From: Chryseobacterium sp. OSA05B
Lineage (GTDB): Bacteria; Bacteroidota; Bacteroidia; Flavobacteriales; Weeksellaceae
Direction: 5' to 3'
DNA: 64,000 bases
Assembly (NCBI RefSeq): GCF_019970065.1
Contig: NZ_JAHXYH010000001.1
Location: 1,240,001 to 1,304,000, forward strand
The position numbers were made by a program, and so were the translations under genes. Below, piece by piece: positions 1 through 9,771 of this stretch (positions are counted from its first letter, which is position 1; each line of letters opens with the position of its first letter). The notes below the pieces were generated by a model. The model did no database searches. It worked only from the letters and a program-made list of their open reading frames with translations, and was not told the DNA's origin.

Positions 1-1374
1 AGCAGCACTATTAGTACCGTTAGTTGTAGCTTCTGCAGGAGGATACTGAAGTCTTACCGGAACTTTTCCACCGGCATTCGGAATCGCAGTAACAGGAGCA
101 ACTAATTGAGGGTAGTCTAATCTTCTGTAGAAATTCCAGGAAGTTACCGCTTGGTTATACATTGCTACCCAAGCCTGCTCTCCGATTGACTTTTTCCAAT
201 TTGACGGATCATATGGATGGGCTATTAAATAGGCTGGAGCATCTGAAGCTTTCCCCCAGTCCGTAAAAGAAGAGGTAACTGCATTGTTGTATAGGGTAGC
301 AGGAGCACCTCCAATTCCCCATCTTGCAGCTGCTTCAGCAAGATAAAATTTCACTTCCGTGGAGCTTAAAAGAGTTCCCGCTGTAGTAGCTTCTCTGGTG
401 AAAGTTCCAGGTTTTGAAAAGCTGGCGAAAGCTCCAGGAGCACCAATCACTTGTCCAATATATTGACCTCCGATTGGTCCTCTGTAATAAACACTAATTC
501 TTGTATCAGCTGTGTTTTTCATGTAATCAACTAATGTCTTTCCAGCAATAAAGTCATTTCTGGAAGTCACTTCCTGATAGACCGGATTTTCATTTGGTGA
601 AGAATTCAAATACTTAAATGTACAATCATCATCTGGTGAAGACATTACACCACCAGCGATCGCCTGGTTTACTGTAGTCTGTGCTAAACTTGGATTAACA
701 TCTGCCAAAGCTATTCCTAATTTAAGCAGTAGTGAATTCCCAAATTTTTTCCATTGTACAATATCTCCTTTGTAAAATACATCTCCATTTCCAAAAGAGT
801 CTGAAGCTGTAGACAAGTTATTTATATCGGTGTTTAATCTTGAAATGAGTGATGTATAAACATCCGCCGCTTTATCATATTTAGGAAGTGGGTAAGACTC
901 TATATCTAAAGCCTGTGTGTAAGGAATGTCTCCATAAGTATCCACCAGAACCTGGAATGTATACACCTGCATTATATCAATCATTGCCAATTGATTTTTC
1001 TTTATACCAGGCCAGGTTGCAGTTTCCTGAAGAGTGGGAACGTATGCTTCAATAATTCTTCTCGCCTGATCTAAATTCTTTAATGTATTTACATAGGTAT
1101 CCGTCCAAACATTATTAGATACATTTCTATTTGTAAAATCGTAATTACTTTCATTTACATAAATAGTCTCTTGCCAGTACTGCATGGTCAGCCTAAAGTT
1201 GTTTTCATTAACACTAGGCGTTGTCATATAATCACTTAATTCTTTCTGAGCGAATGTTATTAATCCCTCAGGAGTTGTATTATATGATGCGTGTGGGTCT
1301 GTATTTACATCATCACTTGTCGAACATCCAACGAACAACATAGCGACTAACGATGTTACTATATATTTTTTCAT
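1..1374 (-). CDS. SusD/RagB-family outer-membrane lipoprotein (partial, runs off left edge)
   Basis: Reading the minus strand from the ATG at 1374 gives an open frame of 458 codons to the window edge, so the C-terminus is missing. It begins with a lipoprotein signal ending in a lipobox (LFVGC) followed by S/T/D residues. The body resembles the SusD-like type-2 lipoproteins: an N-terminal 'N.DPHAS' stretch, a 'DTYGDIPYTQAL' segment and TPR-like helices. SusD proteins sit on the cell surface and deliver ligand to the partner SusC channel. It lies 6 bp downstream of a SusC gene in the same operon. The ligand cannot be told from sequence. Confidence 0.9.
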   Translation of the reverse strand, partial: MKKYIVTSLVAMLFVGCSTSDDVNTDPHASYNTTPEGLITFAQKELSDYMTTPSVNENNFRLTMQYWQETIYVNESNYDFTNRNVSNNVWTDTYVNTLKNLDQARRIIEAYVPTLQETATWPGIKKNQLAMIDIMQVYTFQVLVDTYGDIPYTQALDIESYPLPKYDKAADVYTSLISRLNTDINNLSTASDSFGNGDVFYKGDIVQWKKFGNSLLLKLGIALADVNPSLAQTTVNQAIAGGVMSSPDDDCTFKYLNSSPNENPVYQEVTSRNDFIAGKTLVDYMKNTADTRISVYYRGPIGGQYIGQVIGAPGAFASFSKPGTFTREATTAGTLLSSTEVKFYLAEAAARWGIGGAPATLYNNAVTSSFTDWGKASDAPAYLIAHPYDPSNWKKSIGEQAWVAMYNQAVTSWNFYRRLDYPQLVAPVTAIPNAGGKVPVRLQYPPAEATTNGTNSAA

Positions 1375-1380
1375 ATTTTC

Positions 1381-4300
1381 TTAAAAATTAATTTTTACAT
1401 TAAACGATATGTTTCTTGTAGTCGGAAGCGGACCTGATTGATACCCTTGAATATTTCCCGCTGAAAGACCTGCTTCAGGATCTGAATAAGGAAGGTTTTT
1501 ATGAATGATCCAAAGATTATTACCGATTAAGCTCATAGACATTCCCTGTATAAATTTAGAATTAAAGAAATCCTTATCAAATCTATAAGTGATTGCTACC
1601 TCTCTAAGTTTTACAAAACTTGCATCATAAATATATGCAGCTCCAGGAAGGTCTGTTCCCAAAACCTGGCTGGATCTTGATTTGTCTAATCTTATTGTAT
1701 TTGTAATAAATTGCCCTGGATTATTTGGGTCAGCCATTACACCTGGTAAAATGGTACCACCACCGTTAGCTAATGTATTTCTTATCGGATTACCCAAATC
1801 ATTCATTCCTACTGAATCAGGATAAATACCGGTTCCATAACCATAGAACTGGTCTAGTGAATATACATGTCCACCTTGTCTCCAGTCAATTAAGAAGTTT
1901 AATGAAAGGTTTTTGTAGTTTATCGTATTATTTAGCCCCGCGCTCCATCTGGCCTGAAAACTTCCCTGATTGAATACTGCTTTATCTGTTACCAAATAAG
2001 CTCCGTTAGCTCCTACGATTTTCTGACCATTAGAGTCATATACGTAATCAGAGGTCCAGATTGAGCCATAATCTCCATTTAAAGGAGCGTTCACACTTGC
2101 TCCACCTTGAAGTCTACCGATTGATATATTCTCAATACCCGGGCTAAGTGCGGTAACTTTAGTCCAAGGGTTAGACCAGTTTAAATTAAGATCCCAAGAG
2201 AAATTAGTTGTTTTAATTGGTGTTACACTAAGAGCTACTTCAAATCCTTCTGTTGTCAGCTCACCGGCATTCTGAGTTTTAGCAGCTGCCCCTGTAGCAA
2301 AAGAAACCGGCAATGCTAAGATTTGGTCAAACGCTTTATTCTGGAACCAGGAAACATCAAAACCTACACGGTTATTAAACAGCTTTGCCTCAATACCGAC
2401 TTCCACATTTTTAAGTCCCTGAGATCTAAGTTCAAAGTTTCTCAATACAGCGTTGTAAGCATATACAGGAACATCTCCATAAGATGGCTGTGCAAAATAT
2501 CTGTTTAGTAGTTGGTCTGCATTAGTATCCGATCCTACTTCAGCATAGGCAGCCCGTACTTTTCCGAAGTTCAGCCAGCTGGCCTTTATTAAATTTGAGA
2601 ACACCACACTTGCAGACAATGAAGGATACCAATAAACAGCATCATTCTCCGGTAAAGCGGTAGATTGATCTCTTCTAAAAGTTCCCTCTAAGTAATAGGT
2701 ATTTTTATATCCCAATGATACCTGAGCAAAAGCTCCATAAACATATTTTGAAACATCAGAAATCAAAGGTCTAACCGGATTTGATCTTGAGTTCGCAATG
2801 GTATAGATTCCCGGAGTATATAAACCTCCTGATGTAGATTGCTGATTTGAAAAGGCCTTTTGTACGTTAACATTTCCTCCTATTAATGCACTGACATTAA
2901 AATCATCCGTTATGTCCTTTTTATAGGTTGCAATAAGGTCATAATTGGTTTCATTAAATTTATAATTACTTAATGCATAACCAGACGGCTGATCGACTGT
3001 ACCGTTTAATCCAAAATCATTTCCGATATAGGATCCAACAGCTTTTCTGTCTTCTGTAGTCATAGTGTATCCATCTGTTCCCATTCTGAACAATAGATTA
3101 AACTCTTTGCTTACATCATAATTTAAACTGAAGTTTCCGGCAAATCTGTCTCGGGAGTCATTTTGATAATTTTCATATCTCTGGAAATATGGGTTATCCC
3201 AGAATGCAGGCGTCAAATCATCAGCTGCATTTATATTCCAGGTGTAATTCTTTTTATAGTTATCATATAAATACTGCAGATCCTTAATGTCAACGTTTGT
3301 TGCCCACCACTGTCTGAAGTTAGTCATTATATTATCATTGTACCCCGTACTGTTTCGTCCTTTGGTCTTTTGAGTAATATAATTGGCATAGAAATTTGCC
3401 GTCAACTTATCTGTTAATTTATAAGATGCATTCCCACTAAAATTATTTTTCATTAGTGAGCTATTAGGCATAATATCAGAAGCATTGGTATTGGTATAGC
3501 TTAATCGGTATGTAGCAGTTTCATTGCCACCACTAAAAGCTAAACTGTTTACATAAGTTGCTCCTGTATTAAAAAACTTTATAGGTCCATTCTTTGCTGC
3601 CTGCCAAGGTGTTCTCTGCCCTTCAGTTGTCGATCCCGGCGTAAATGCACCATATTGCCATACCATAGACCCGTCATACGGGGAGCCATATGAAGCATCA
3701 TTTCCAAATCCAACAATTGGACTGCCATCCTGCTCACCCTCAAAACTTGTTCCTCTGTATCCTTGCCCATATTGGGTTTGATACTTAGGAAAAGTGGATT
3801 TGTCTATAGTGGACATTGTGATAGAGCTCGAAAACTCCATTCCGATACCCTCTTTATTTTTCTTTCCTCTTTTTGTTGTAATAATGATAACACCGTTTTG
3901 GGCTCTTGATCCGTACAGGGCAGTTGCAGCAGCTCCTTTAAGAACGTTAATGGTCTCGATGTCATTAGGGTTTATATCTGATACTGAACTACCATAGTCA
4001 TACCCACCACCACCAGTATTCTGATTAGCTGTGTTGATATTTTTATTCAAAATGGGAATTCCATCTACCACAAAAAGGGCCTGGTTATCGCCTAGTAGTG
4101 ATTTATATCCTCTTGTAACAACGTTGATTGATCCTCCAAAGTTGGTACTTTGTTTAATCTCTAGACCTGCTACCTTACCGGATAAGTTATTTAAGAAGTT
4201 GGTTGTAGGATTTTTATTAACAGCATCACCCTTTACTTCCTGGGTTGCATAACCAAGAGATCTCTTCTCTCTTTTAATTCCGAGTGCAGTTACTACTACT

Positions 4301-4407
4301 CCCTCAATTTCTTTTGTTTTTACAGTATCATTCTTCTGCTGAGCGTTAGCAATAGCAACAGATGAAGACAATACCAAAACAAGCAGACTTGTTGTTAGTT
4401 TCTTCAT
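1381..4407 (-). CDS. SusC/RagA-family TonB-dependent outer-membrane transporter
   Basis: 1008 aa. A signal peptide (about residues 1-23, ending ANAQ) leads straight into a TonB-box-like segment (IEGVVVTALGIKR), then the plug (LSGKVAGLEIK, VVDGIPILN, INVLKGAAATALYG about residues 70-170) and a beta-barrel ending in an aromatic/hydrophobic strand (FNVKINF). The N-terminal carboxypeptidase-regulatory-like domain found in most SusC proteins is absent, which makes it a short-form SusC. First gene of an operon with the SusD at 1-1374. Its first 60 residues closely match those of the SusC at 6397-9393, indicating paralogues. Substrate unknown; probably an oligosaccharide or peptide. Confidence 0.95.
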   Translation of the reverse strand: MKKLTTSLLVLVLSSSVAIANAQQKNDTVKTKEIEGVVVTALGIKREKRSLGYATQEVKGDAVNKNPTTNFLNNLSGKVAGLEIKQSTNFGGSINVVTRGYKSLLGDNQALFVVDGIPILNKNINTANQNTGGGGYDYGSSVSDINPNDIETINVLKGAAATALYGSRAQNGVIIITTKRGKKNKEGIGMEFSSSITMSTIDKSTFPKYQTQYGQGYRGTSFEGEQDGSPIVGFGNDASYGSPYDGSMVWQYGAFTPGSTTEGQRTPWQAAKNGPIKFFNTGATYVNSLAFSGGNETATYRLSYTNTNASDIMPNSSLMKNNFSGNASYKLTDKLTANFYANYITQKTKGRNSTGYNDNIMTNFRQWWATNVDIKDLQYLYDNYKKNYTWNINAADDLTPAFWDNPYFQRYENYQNDSRDRFAGNFSLNYDVSKEFNLLFRMGTDGYTMTTEDRKAVGSYIGNDFGLNGTVDQPSGYALSNYKFNETNYDLIATYKKDITDDFNVSALIGGNVNVQKAFSNQQSTSGGLYTPGIYTIANSRSNPVRPLISDVSKYVYGAFAQVSLGYKNTYYLEGTFRRDQSTALPENDAVYWYPSLSASVVFSNLIKASWLNFGKVRAAYAEVGSDTNADQLLNRYFAQPSYGDVPVYAYNAVLRNFELRSQGLKNVEVGIEAKLFNNRVGFDVSWFQNKAFDQILALPVSFATGAAAKTQNAGELTTEGFEVALSVTPIKTTNFSWDLNLNWSNPWTKVTALSPGIENISIGRLQGGASVNAPLNGDYGSIWTSDYVYDSNGQKIVGANGAYLVTDKAVFNQGSFQARWSAGLNNTINYKNLSLNFLIDWRQGGHVYSLDQFYGYGTGIYPDSVGMNDLGNPIRNTLANGGGTILPGVMADPNNPGQFITNTIRLDKSRSSQVLGTDLPGAAYIYDASFVKLREVAITYRFDKDFFNSKFIQGMSMSLIGNNLWIIHKNLPYSDPEAGLSAGNIQGYQSGPLPTTRNISFNVKINF

Positions 4408-4939
4408 ATCAAATTATAATTTTGTGACTGTACAAATTTGTAAAACTTTCTTAAAATCACAAAACAAAATCTTAAAAAAATATCAAATATTCATTAATTA
4501 TTAAATTTAGTATAAAATAAATTATTAAATTTAGTTAAAACAAGCGCAATTAACAAAAACAAAACATTTTAGCAATATTTTTTTTCAGAAAAACACAACT
4601 GCTTCCAATTGATATTTTCTATATGACATATTACCCAAAACAACAATAACAAACTGATAGTCAAAAGGATTCAAAATAATCTTTTGATAAATAAGATCAA
4701 TAGCAAAAAACAAAACTATGTTATGCATACATTATTTTTCTACTAAATAAGGGAGATCTAAGGCTACAAAATCAAAAAAAGAAAAAATGGTCATAAAAAC
4801 ATAACACAACTTTGGTTTATATTGGATAATTGAAGCAAGAATCTTCTCAATGAAATCTTTTCAAACCTAAAAACAAAAAAAGACCGTTTTCACAAATCGT
4901 GAAAACAGTCTATTATATAAAATATAAATCGTAATTTTT
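4408..4939. promoter_or_regulatory. AT-rich intergenic region with SusC promoter block
   Basis: 532 bp without a gene. Just upstream of the SusC start on the minus strand (plus-strand 4431-4460) lies a block that recurs ahead of the other two SusC genes (9417-9439 and 14457-14485). Read on the minus strand it has the form TTAAGAAAGTTTTACAAATT followed by TG, with an imperfect -7 element (CAAATTTG). The leader would be only about 20-25 nt. The rest is AT-rich with no credible ORF, apart from the terminator near 4911. Confidence 0.5.
4874..4911 (-). terminator. Rho-independent terminator of the second SusC-SusD operon
   Basis: Minus-strand hairpin with a 13-bp stem (AGACTGTTTTCAC pairing with GTGAAAACGGTCT, one G-U pair) followed by a run of seven T. 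It starts about 28 bp beyond the stop codon of the SusD at 4940. Confidence 0.8.
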
Positions 4940-6385
4940 CTAGAATTTATCCCAGAATAACTTTGTTGTTGCTTTATCACCACCGATCTTGCTCGCAGCA
5001 GCATTAACGTTTGCTCCATTTAACACATACTCCTGATCAGAATAAGGCATTCTGTATGGTACCGATGATAAGTTGGATTTTGGAGGATTAACAAGAGTTG
5101 GACTATCTAAACGTCTGGTAAAGTTCCAACTGGCAAATCCTCTATTAAATAAAGCTATCCAAGCCTGAACGCCAATAGATTTCTTCCAGTTAACCGCATC
5201 ATAGGGATTAGCAATCAAATAGCTCGTTGTATTAGCAACGCTTACTCCATTTTCATTCATTGAAGCGGTAACTGCTGCCGTATAAAGATTTGCAGCTGTA
5301 TCACCGGCAGAATAATTTCTGGCAGCTGCTTCAGCTTTAAGAAAGGCTACCTCCGAGTAGCTCAATAGGTTTGAAGCACTAGTTGCAGATCTAAAGTAAG
5401 GACCTAATTGTGAAAAACTAGTATAAGGATCATTTAACTCTCCGAAAACGCCACCTTTATAAACTCCTGCCACTTTCGTAAACCAGATATCCATTCTTGG
5501 ATCTGATAAGTTTTTCATGGTATTCACCACCAATTCACTAGGTAAAAAGTCATTTCTATTCGAGGCCACTAGATTGTCAAAAACTGGGTTTGAAAATGTG
5601 TTCCCATCATACTTAAATTTATATGCCTCGGCATCAGAAGAAATAACTCCTCCTGATATTGCTGATTCAACAGTAGCTTTTGACAACGTGGGATCAACAT
5701 CAGCCAAATTCATTCCCAGTCTTAATTTTACGGAGTTGGCCAGTTTTATCCATTTTGTCATATCACCTGAATACACCAGATCTCCTGAAGATTCCCCGCC
5801 AATTGGAGCATATCCTTTAACCGATGGTTTTATGGTTGCAATAACATTATTGATCCTTTTAATTAAATCCACGTAAATAGTTTTCGCATCATCATATTTT
5901 GGGCTTAAGATCTCATCAGGTTTAAAGGCTTCAGAGTAAGGAACATCCCCATAAGTATCAACTATATTTTCCCAGATAAAAATTTCTTCAATTTCTAACG
6001 TTGCCAATTTATTTGTTCGAATATCTTCAGTTTCAACTTCATTTTTTAAATTAACCTTTGCCTGTCTAAGATTATTAATGCTGTAAACATACATTCGATT
6101 AAAATGATTTCTAGGTTGATTTCTAGTAACCAAGTTATATTGAGTTTCATCCGGATATTGAGTTTCAGCCCATTGTTGCGTAAAAAACCTGTAATTATTA
6201 AAATTTACATTCGGATTATCCATATAATATGATGACTGATATAAAGCCGTTGCCAGTAAATTTTCAGAAGGCAGAACTGATGGATGTTTAGGGTCATCAT
6301 TAAGGGAGGTTAAATCACTTTGACATGAACTTAAACTCAAACCTATACATACAGACACTAAACTTATTTTTATAATATTTTTCAT
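4940..6385 (-). CDS. SusD/RagB-family outer-membrane lipoprotein
   Basis: 481 aa. Lipoprotein signal with lipobox LSLSSC, then 'NDDPKHPS' and 'DTYGDVPYSEAF', as in SusD-like type-2 proteins. It forms a surface lid over the SusC barrel encoded 11 bp upstream in the same transcript. It shares the general plan of the SusD at 1-1374 (FTQQWAETQYPDE compared with LTMQYWQETIYVNE), so the two operons probably arose by duplication. Ligand unknown. Confidence 0.93.
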   Translation of the reverse strand: MKNIIKISLVSVCIGLSLSSCQSDLTSLNDDPKHPSVLPSENLLATALYQSSYYMDNPNVNFNNYRFFTQQWAETQYPDETQYNLVTRNQPRNHFNRMYVYSINNLRQAKVNLKNEVETEDIRTNKLATLEIEEIFIWENIVDTYGDVPYSEAFKPDEILSPKYDDAKTIYVDLIKRINNVIATIKPSVKGYAPIGGESSGDLVYSGDMTKWIKLANSVKLRLGMNLADVDPTLSKATVESAISGGVISSDAEAYKFKYDGNTFSNPVFDNLVASNRNDFLPSELVVNTMKNLSDPRMDIWFTKVAGVYKGGVFGELNDPYTSFSQLGPYFRSATSASNLLSYSEVAFLKAEAAARNYSAGDTAANLYTAAVTASMNENGVSVANTTSYLIANPYDAVNWKKSIGVQAWIALFNRGFASWNFTRRLDSPTLVNPPKSNLSSVPYRMPYSDQEYVLNGANVNAAASKIGGDKATTKLFWDKF

Positions 6386-6396
6386 TTTTAACGTAA

Positions 6397-9393
6397 TTAG
6401 AATTTAAATGTTACATTGACACCTACATCTCTTGTTGTTGGCATCGAACCAATAGACCAACCATAAGAGTTAAGTCCTCCTCCTACCACAGCTTCAGGAT
6501 CAGCATATGGTAAATTTTTATGAATAATCCACAAGTTTCTTCCAACAATCGAAATTTTAGCATCGTAAATTTTCGTTCCTGCTAATAACGATTTAGGAAG
6601 CATATAGCCGATACTCGCCTCTCTTAGTTTAATATAAGAACCATCATAAACAAACTCTCTCGAAGGCTGAGTTTTATAGCCGTAACTGCTTCCATTGTCA
6701 AACTGCGACAATGCTATAGTATTTGGAGTGCCATTTGGAAGAACGCCTGGGAGAACAACATTTTGATCCCTGTAAGACCCTTCAGCAGTTTCTTTGTATA
6801 AACCTGAAGACAAGCCATAATACATATCAGTTGAGAATATATCTCCTCCTTTACGCATATCAATTAAGAAGCTTAAAGAAAATCCTTTGTAACTGATACT
6901 GTTTCTAATTCCTCCAATCCAGTCCGGAGTTGTATTACCAATAATTTGATTACCATTCTGTAAATATTTGCCCGTAGCCGGATTAATAACTTTTTCGCCA
7001 TTCAAATAGGTATAATCAGCACCTACTAACGTTCCCCAAGCTTCTCCTACTCTGGCATTCAAAGATACTCCTCCGGTAAAACTGTTTAACAATAAGTTAG
7101 TGATACCCGGGTAAAGTTCTATAACTTTATTTTTATTTTTAGACCAGTTGACATCAATATTCCATGCAAAATCTTTTGATTTGATAGGTACCAAGCCTAG
7201 TTGCACTTCATATCCGGTATTATCAATTCTACCAGCATTAACAACTTTACCTAAGTAGCCTGCTCCGGGAGAAACCGGAAGAGTAATAATCTGATCAACA
7301 GTTTTTGTTTTATAATAGGCAAAATCAAGCGTTATTCTGTCCTTTAAGAAATGAACCTCAGTTCCTACTTCAAATTCTTTAGATCTTTGGGGCCTTAGAC
7401 CCAGATTAGATTGATTTAAAATTGGGTTATATATCCCAACACCAGATAAAATCCCTGCAGATCTATAATTATTGACTAACTGATAAGGATCTGCTGTACC
7501 TCCTACCTCAGCATAGTTCGCTCTCAATTTCCAGAAATTCATCCAGCTTTTAGTATCTAAGATTTCGGACATTATTAATGATCCTGTTACAGAAGGATAA
7601 TTATAAACATTATTTCCCGCTGGCAACGTGGAGCTTTGATCTACCCTCCATGTTCCATCTATATAGAATTTTTTAAAAAAATCAAATGAAGCAGTAACAT
7701 ATCCGGAATTTGTTTGCGTAGTAGATTCATTTTCATCAGATGCCAAAGGCGACTTTTTTGAATTTGATAACGCGTAGATTCCCGCAACGACAAGTCCTCC
7801 TTCCGTTGAAGCATAAACAGAATTTAAATAATTCCTGCGTATATTTCCTCCAAGGACTCCGGAAACGTTAATATCATCCGTTATATCAAATTTATAATTC
7901 ACCATTAAGTCATAGTTGGTTTCTGTTCTTAAAAGATCACGTCTTGCGTAGCCTGAACCAACAGAATTATTTGATTGCCCAAAAGCTTGTGGCAAAGATC
8001 CAATGGCTAATCTATTTTCAGCCATAAGATTGGATCTGTCATAAGATATTTTCCCTGTAACAGAAATTTTATCAAATAGGTCATAAGTTACCTGCGCATA
8101 CGTGAAATTTCTAAATCTTCTATCGGATGTATAGTTTTGGTATGCCTGGAAATAAGGATTATTCCAGTAAGCAGGCGCCCCGTTAGCTGCAGATTTCCTG
8201 CTCCAGGTAACATTTCCAAAATTATTGGCTGCACTGGCAACAGAAGGATCAATGTTCGCAAAATAAGCTCTTTCCAGATCATTAAGATCCACATTGGTTT
8301 GCCACCACTGTCTGAAACCTGTCGCTATATTGTTGGAATATCCTGTAATCCCTCGTCCTTTAGTTTCCTGTAAAGTCAGTGTAGAATAGAAAGAAGAGTG
8401 TAATTTAGGAGTCAGATCATAATTAACCTTTAAGGAAAAATTATTCTTATTGATGTGCGAGTTGGGTACCAAACCATCGGACATCATATTATCATACGTA
8501 AAACTTATATTTTTTCCTTTTTGTCCTTTTTCCAGAGTTATACTATTGGTATATGTTGTAGGATTATTAAAAAACTTAATAGGTCCATTTTTAGCAGCTA
8601 CCCAAGGTGTCGCTTTTTTATAGTTGGGAGAAGTGGGATCAAAGGAATCCCATTGATACACCATTAAATTAGGATCAAATTTTGGACCCCACGATGCATC
8701 CGCTCCATAGTTCGCATTGTTAAGACCATCTGCATTTTGTGATCCAAATTTTTGAGAATAACCGGCACCATAACTTGTCTGATATTCAGGAAAAGTAGAT
8801 TTATCAATAAAACCAACCTGCATTGAAGATGAAAATGTGACTCCCCAAGATCCATCATCTTTTCCTTTCCCATTTTTAGTGGTGATAACAATCACTCCAT
8901 TTAAGCCTCTTTCTCCGTATAATGCAGATGCTGCCGCACCTTTCAAAACGTTGATCGATTCGATATCTTCCTGATTAATATCAGAAAGAGCATTTCCATA
9001 ATCTACATTTTTTTCCTGAGTATAGGTATTGTTTACCGGTGATCCATCGATAACAATTAGTGGATTTCCTCCTCCTAATGATTTAACACCCCTTATCAAT
9101 AGGTTTGACGAGCCTCCAAAGTTATTGTTTGTTGTCACATTAAGCCCGGCTACTTTACCTGATAACTGAGATGCAATATTACCTGTATTAGTAGTTCCAT
9201 CTGAGAGTGCACTTGCTTTAATTTCTTGCGAGGCATATCCCAAAGATTTTTTCTCTCTTTTAATTCCGAGTGCGGTAACTACCACTCCCTCTATCTCCTT
9301 CGTTTTTAGCGTATCGTTCTTTTGCTGGGCATGAGCAACAGCGATAGACGAAGACAACACCAAAACAAGTAGACTTGCTGTTAATTTCTTCAT
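6397..9393 (-). CDS. SusC/RagA-family TonB-dependent outer-membrane transporter
   Basis: 998 aa. Signal peptide ending AHAQ, TonB-box-like IEGVVVTALGIKR, plug with LSGKVAGLNV, VIDGSPVN and INVLKGAAASALYGERG, then a barrel ending VNVTFKF. It lacks the N-terminal carboxypeptidase-regulatory-like domain, like its neighbours. Close paralogue of the SusC at 1381-4407, nearly identical over the first 45 residues. Upstream lies the shared SusC promoter block. First gene of the operon with the SusD at 4940-6385. Confidence 0.95.
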   Translation of the reverse strand: MKKLTASLLVLVLSSSIAVAHAQQKNDTLKTKEIEGVVVTALGIKREKKSLGYASQEIKASALSDGTTNTGNIASQLSGKVAGLNVTTNNNFGGSSNLLIRGVKSLGGGNPLIVIDGSPVNNTYTQEKNVDYGNALSDINQEDIESINVLKGAAASALYGERGLNGVIVITTKNGKGKDDGSWGVTFSSSMQVGFIDKSTFPEYQTSYGAGYSQKFGSQNADGLNNANYGADASWGPKFDPNLMVYQWDSFDPTSPNYKKATPWVAAKNGPIKFFNNPTTYTNSITLEKGQKGKNISFTYDNMMSDGLVPNSHINKNNFSLKVNYDLTPKLHSSFYSTLTLQETKGRGITGYSNNIATGFRQWWQTNVDLNDLERAYFANIDPSVASAANNFGNVTWSRKSAANGAPAYWNNPYFQAYQNYTSDRRFRNFTYAQVTYDLFDKISVTGKISYDRSNLMAENRLAIGSLPQAFGQSNNSVGSGYARRDLLRTETNYDLMVNYKFDITDDINVSGVLGGNIRRNYLNSVYASTEGGLVVAGIYALSNSKKSPLASDENESTTQTNSGYVTASFDFFKKFYIDGTWRVDQSSTLPAGNNVYNYPSVTGSLIMSEILDTKSWMNFWKLRANYAEVGGTADPYQLVNNYRSAGILSGVGIYNPILNQSNLGLRPQRSKEFEVGTEVHFLKDRITLDFAYYKTKTVDQIITLPVSPGAGYLGKVVNAGRIDNTGYEVQLGLVPIKSKDFAWNIDVNWSKNKNKVIELYPGITNLLLNSFTGGVSLNARVGEAWGTLVGADYTYLNGEKVINPATGKYLQNGNQIIGNTTPDWIGGIRNSISYKGFSLSFLIDMRKGGDIFSTDMYYGLSSGLYKETAEGSYRDQNVVLPGVLPNGTPNTIALSQFDNGSSYGYKTQPSREFVYDGSYIKLREASIGYMLPKSLLAGTKIYDAKISIVGRNLWIIHKNLPYADPEAVVGGGLNSYGWSIGSMPTTRDVGVNVTFKF

Positions 9394-9771
9394 ATAAATT
9401 TTAATTTTTGTAGCCGTACAAATTTGTAAAACTTTCCCAAAGACGCAAGGAATTATAAAAATAAACGACTATCATTAACTAAAAAGAATAAACAATAGTA
9501 ATTAATTCACTAAATAATGATTTTTAACAATTTTTAAAATAAAGAACCAAAACATTAATTATTTTTTTTCATAACACACCCAATCTACAAAAAAACTCAC
9601 AACAAGTAGAAATAATTTGATTTTCAAATACATACAAAAAAAATAAATATATCCCTAACTATCCGGATAATATACAGTTATAACACATACTCAAAAAAAA
9701 CCTTACAAAAAATCATAAAACAAAAAAAACCGCCCGAAGGCGGTAATAAAAATATATTAAAACTTGTCGAA
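9394..9771. promoter_or_regulatory. Intergenic region with SusC promoter block
   Basis: 378 bp without a gene. The promoter block shared by the three SusC operons lies at 9417-9439 (minus-strand reading GGGAAAGTTTTACAAATTTG), immediately ahead of the SusC at 6397-9393. The remainder is AT-rich and contains the terminator of the upstream operon at 9722-9744. Nothing else is recognisable. Confidence 0.5.
9722..9744 (-). terminator. Rho-independent terminator of the third SusC-SusD operon
   Basis: Minus strand: ACCGCC-TTCG-GGCGGT, a GC-rich stem with a stable UUCG loop, followed by eight T. It lies about 28 bp past the stop of the SusD at 9772. Confidence 0.85.
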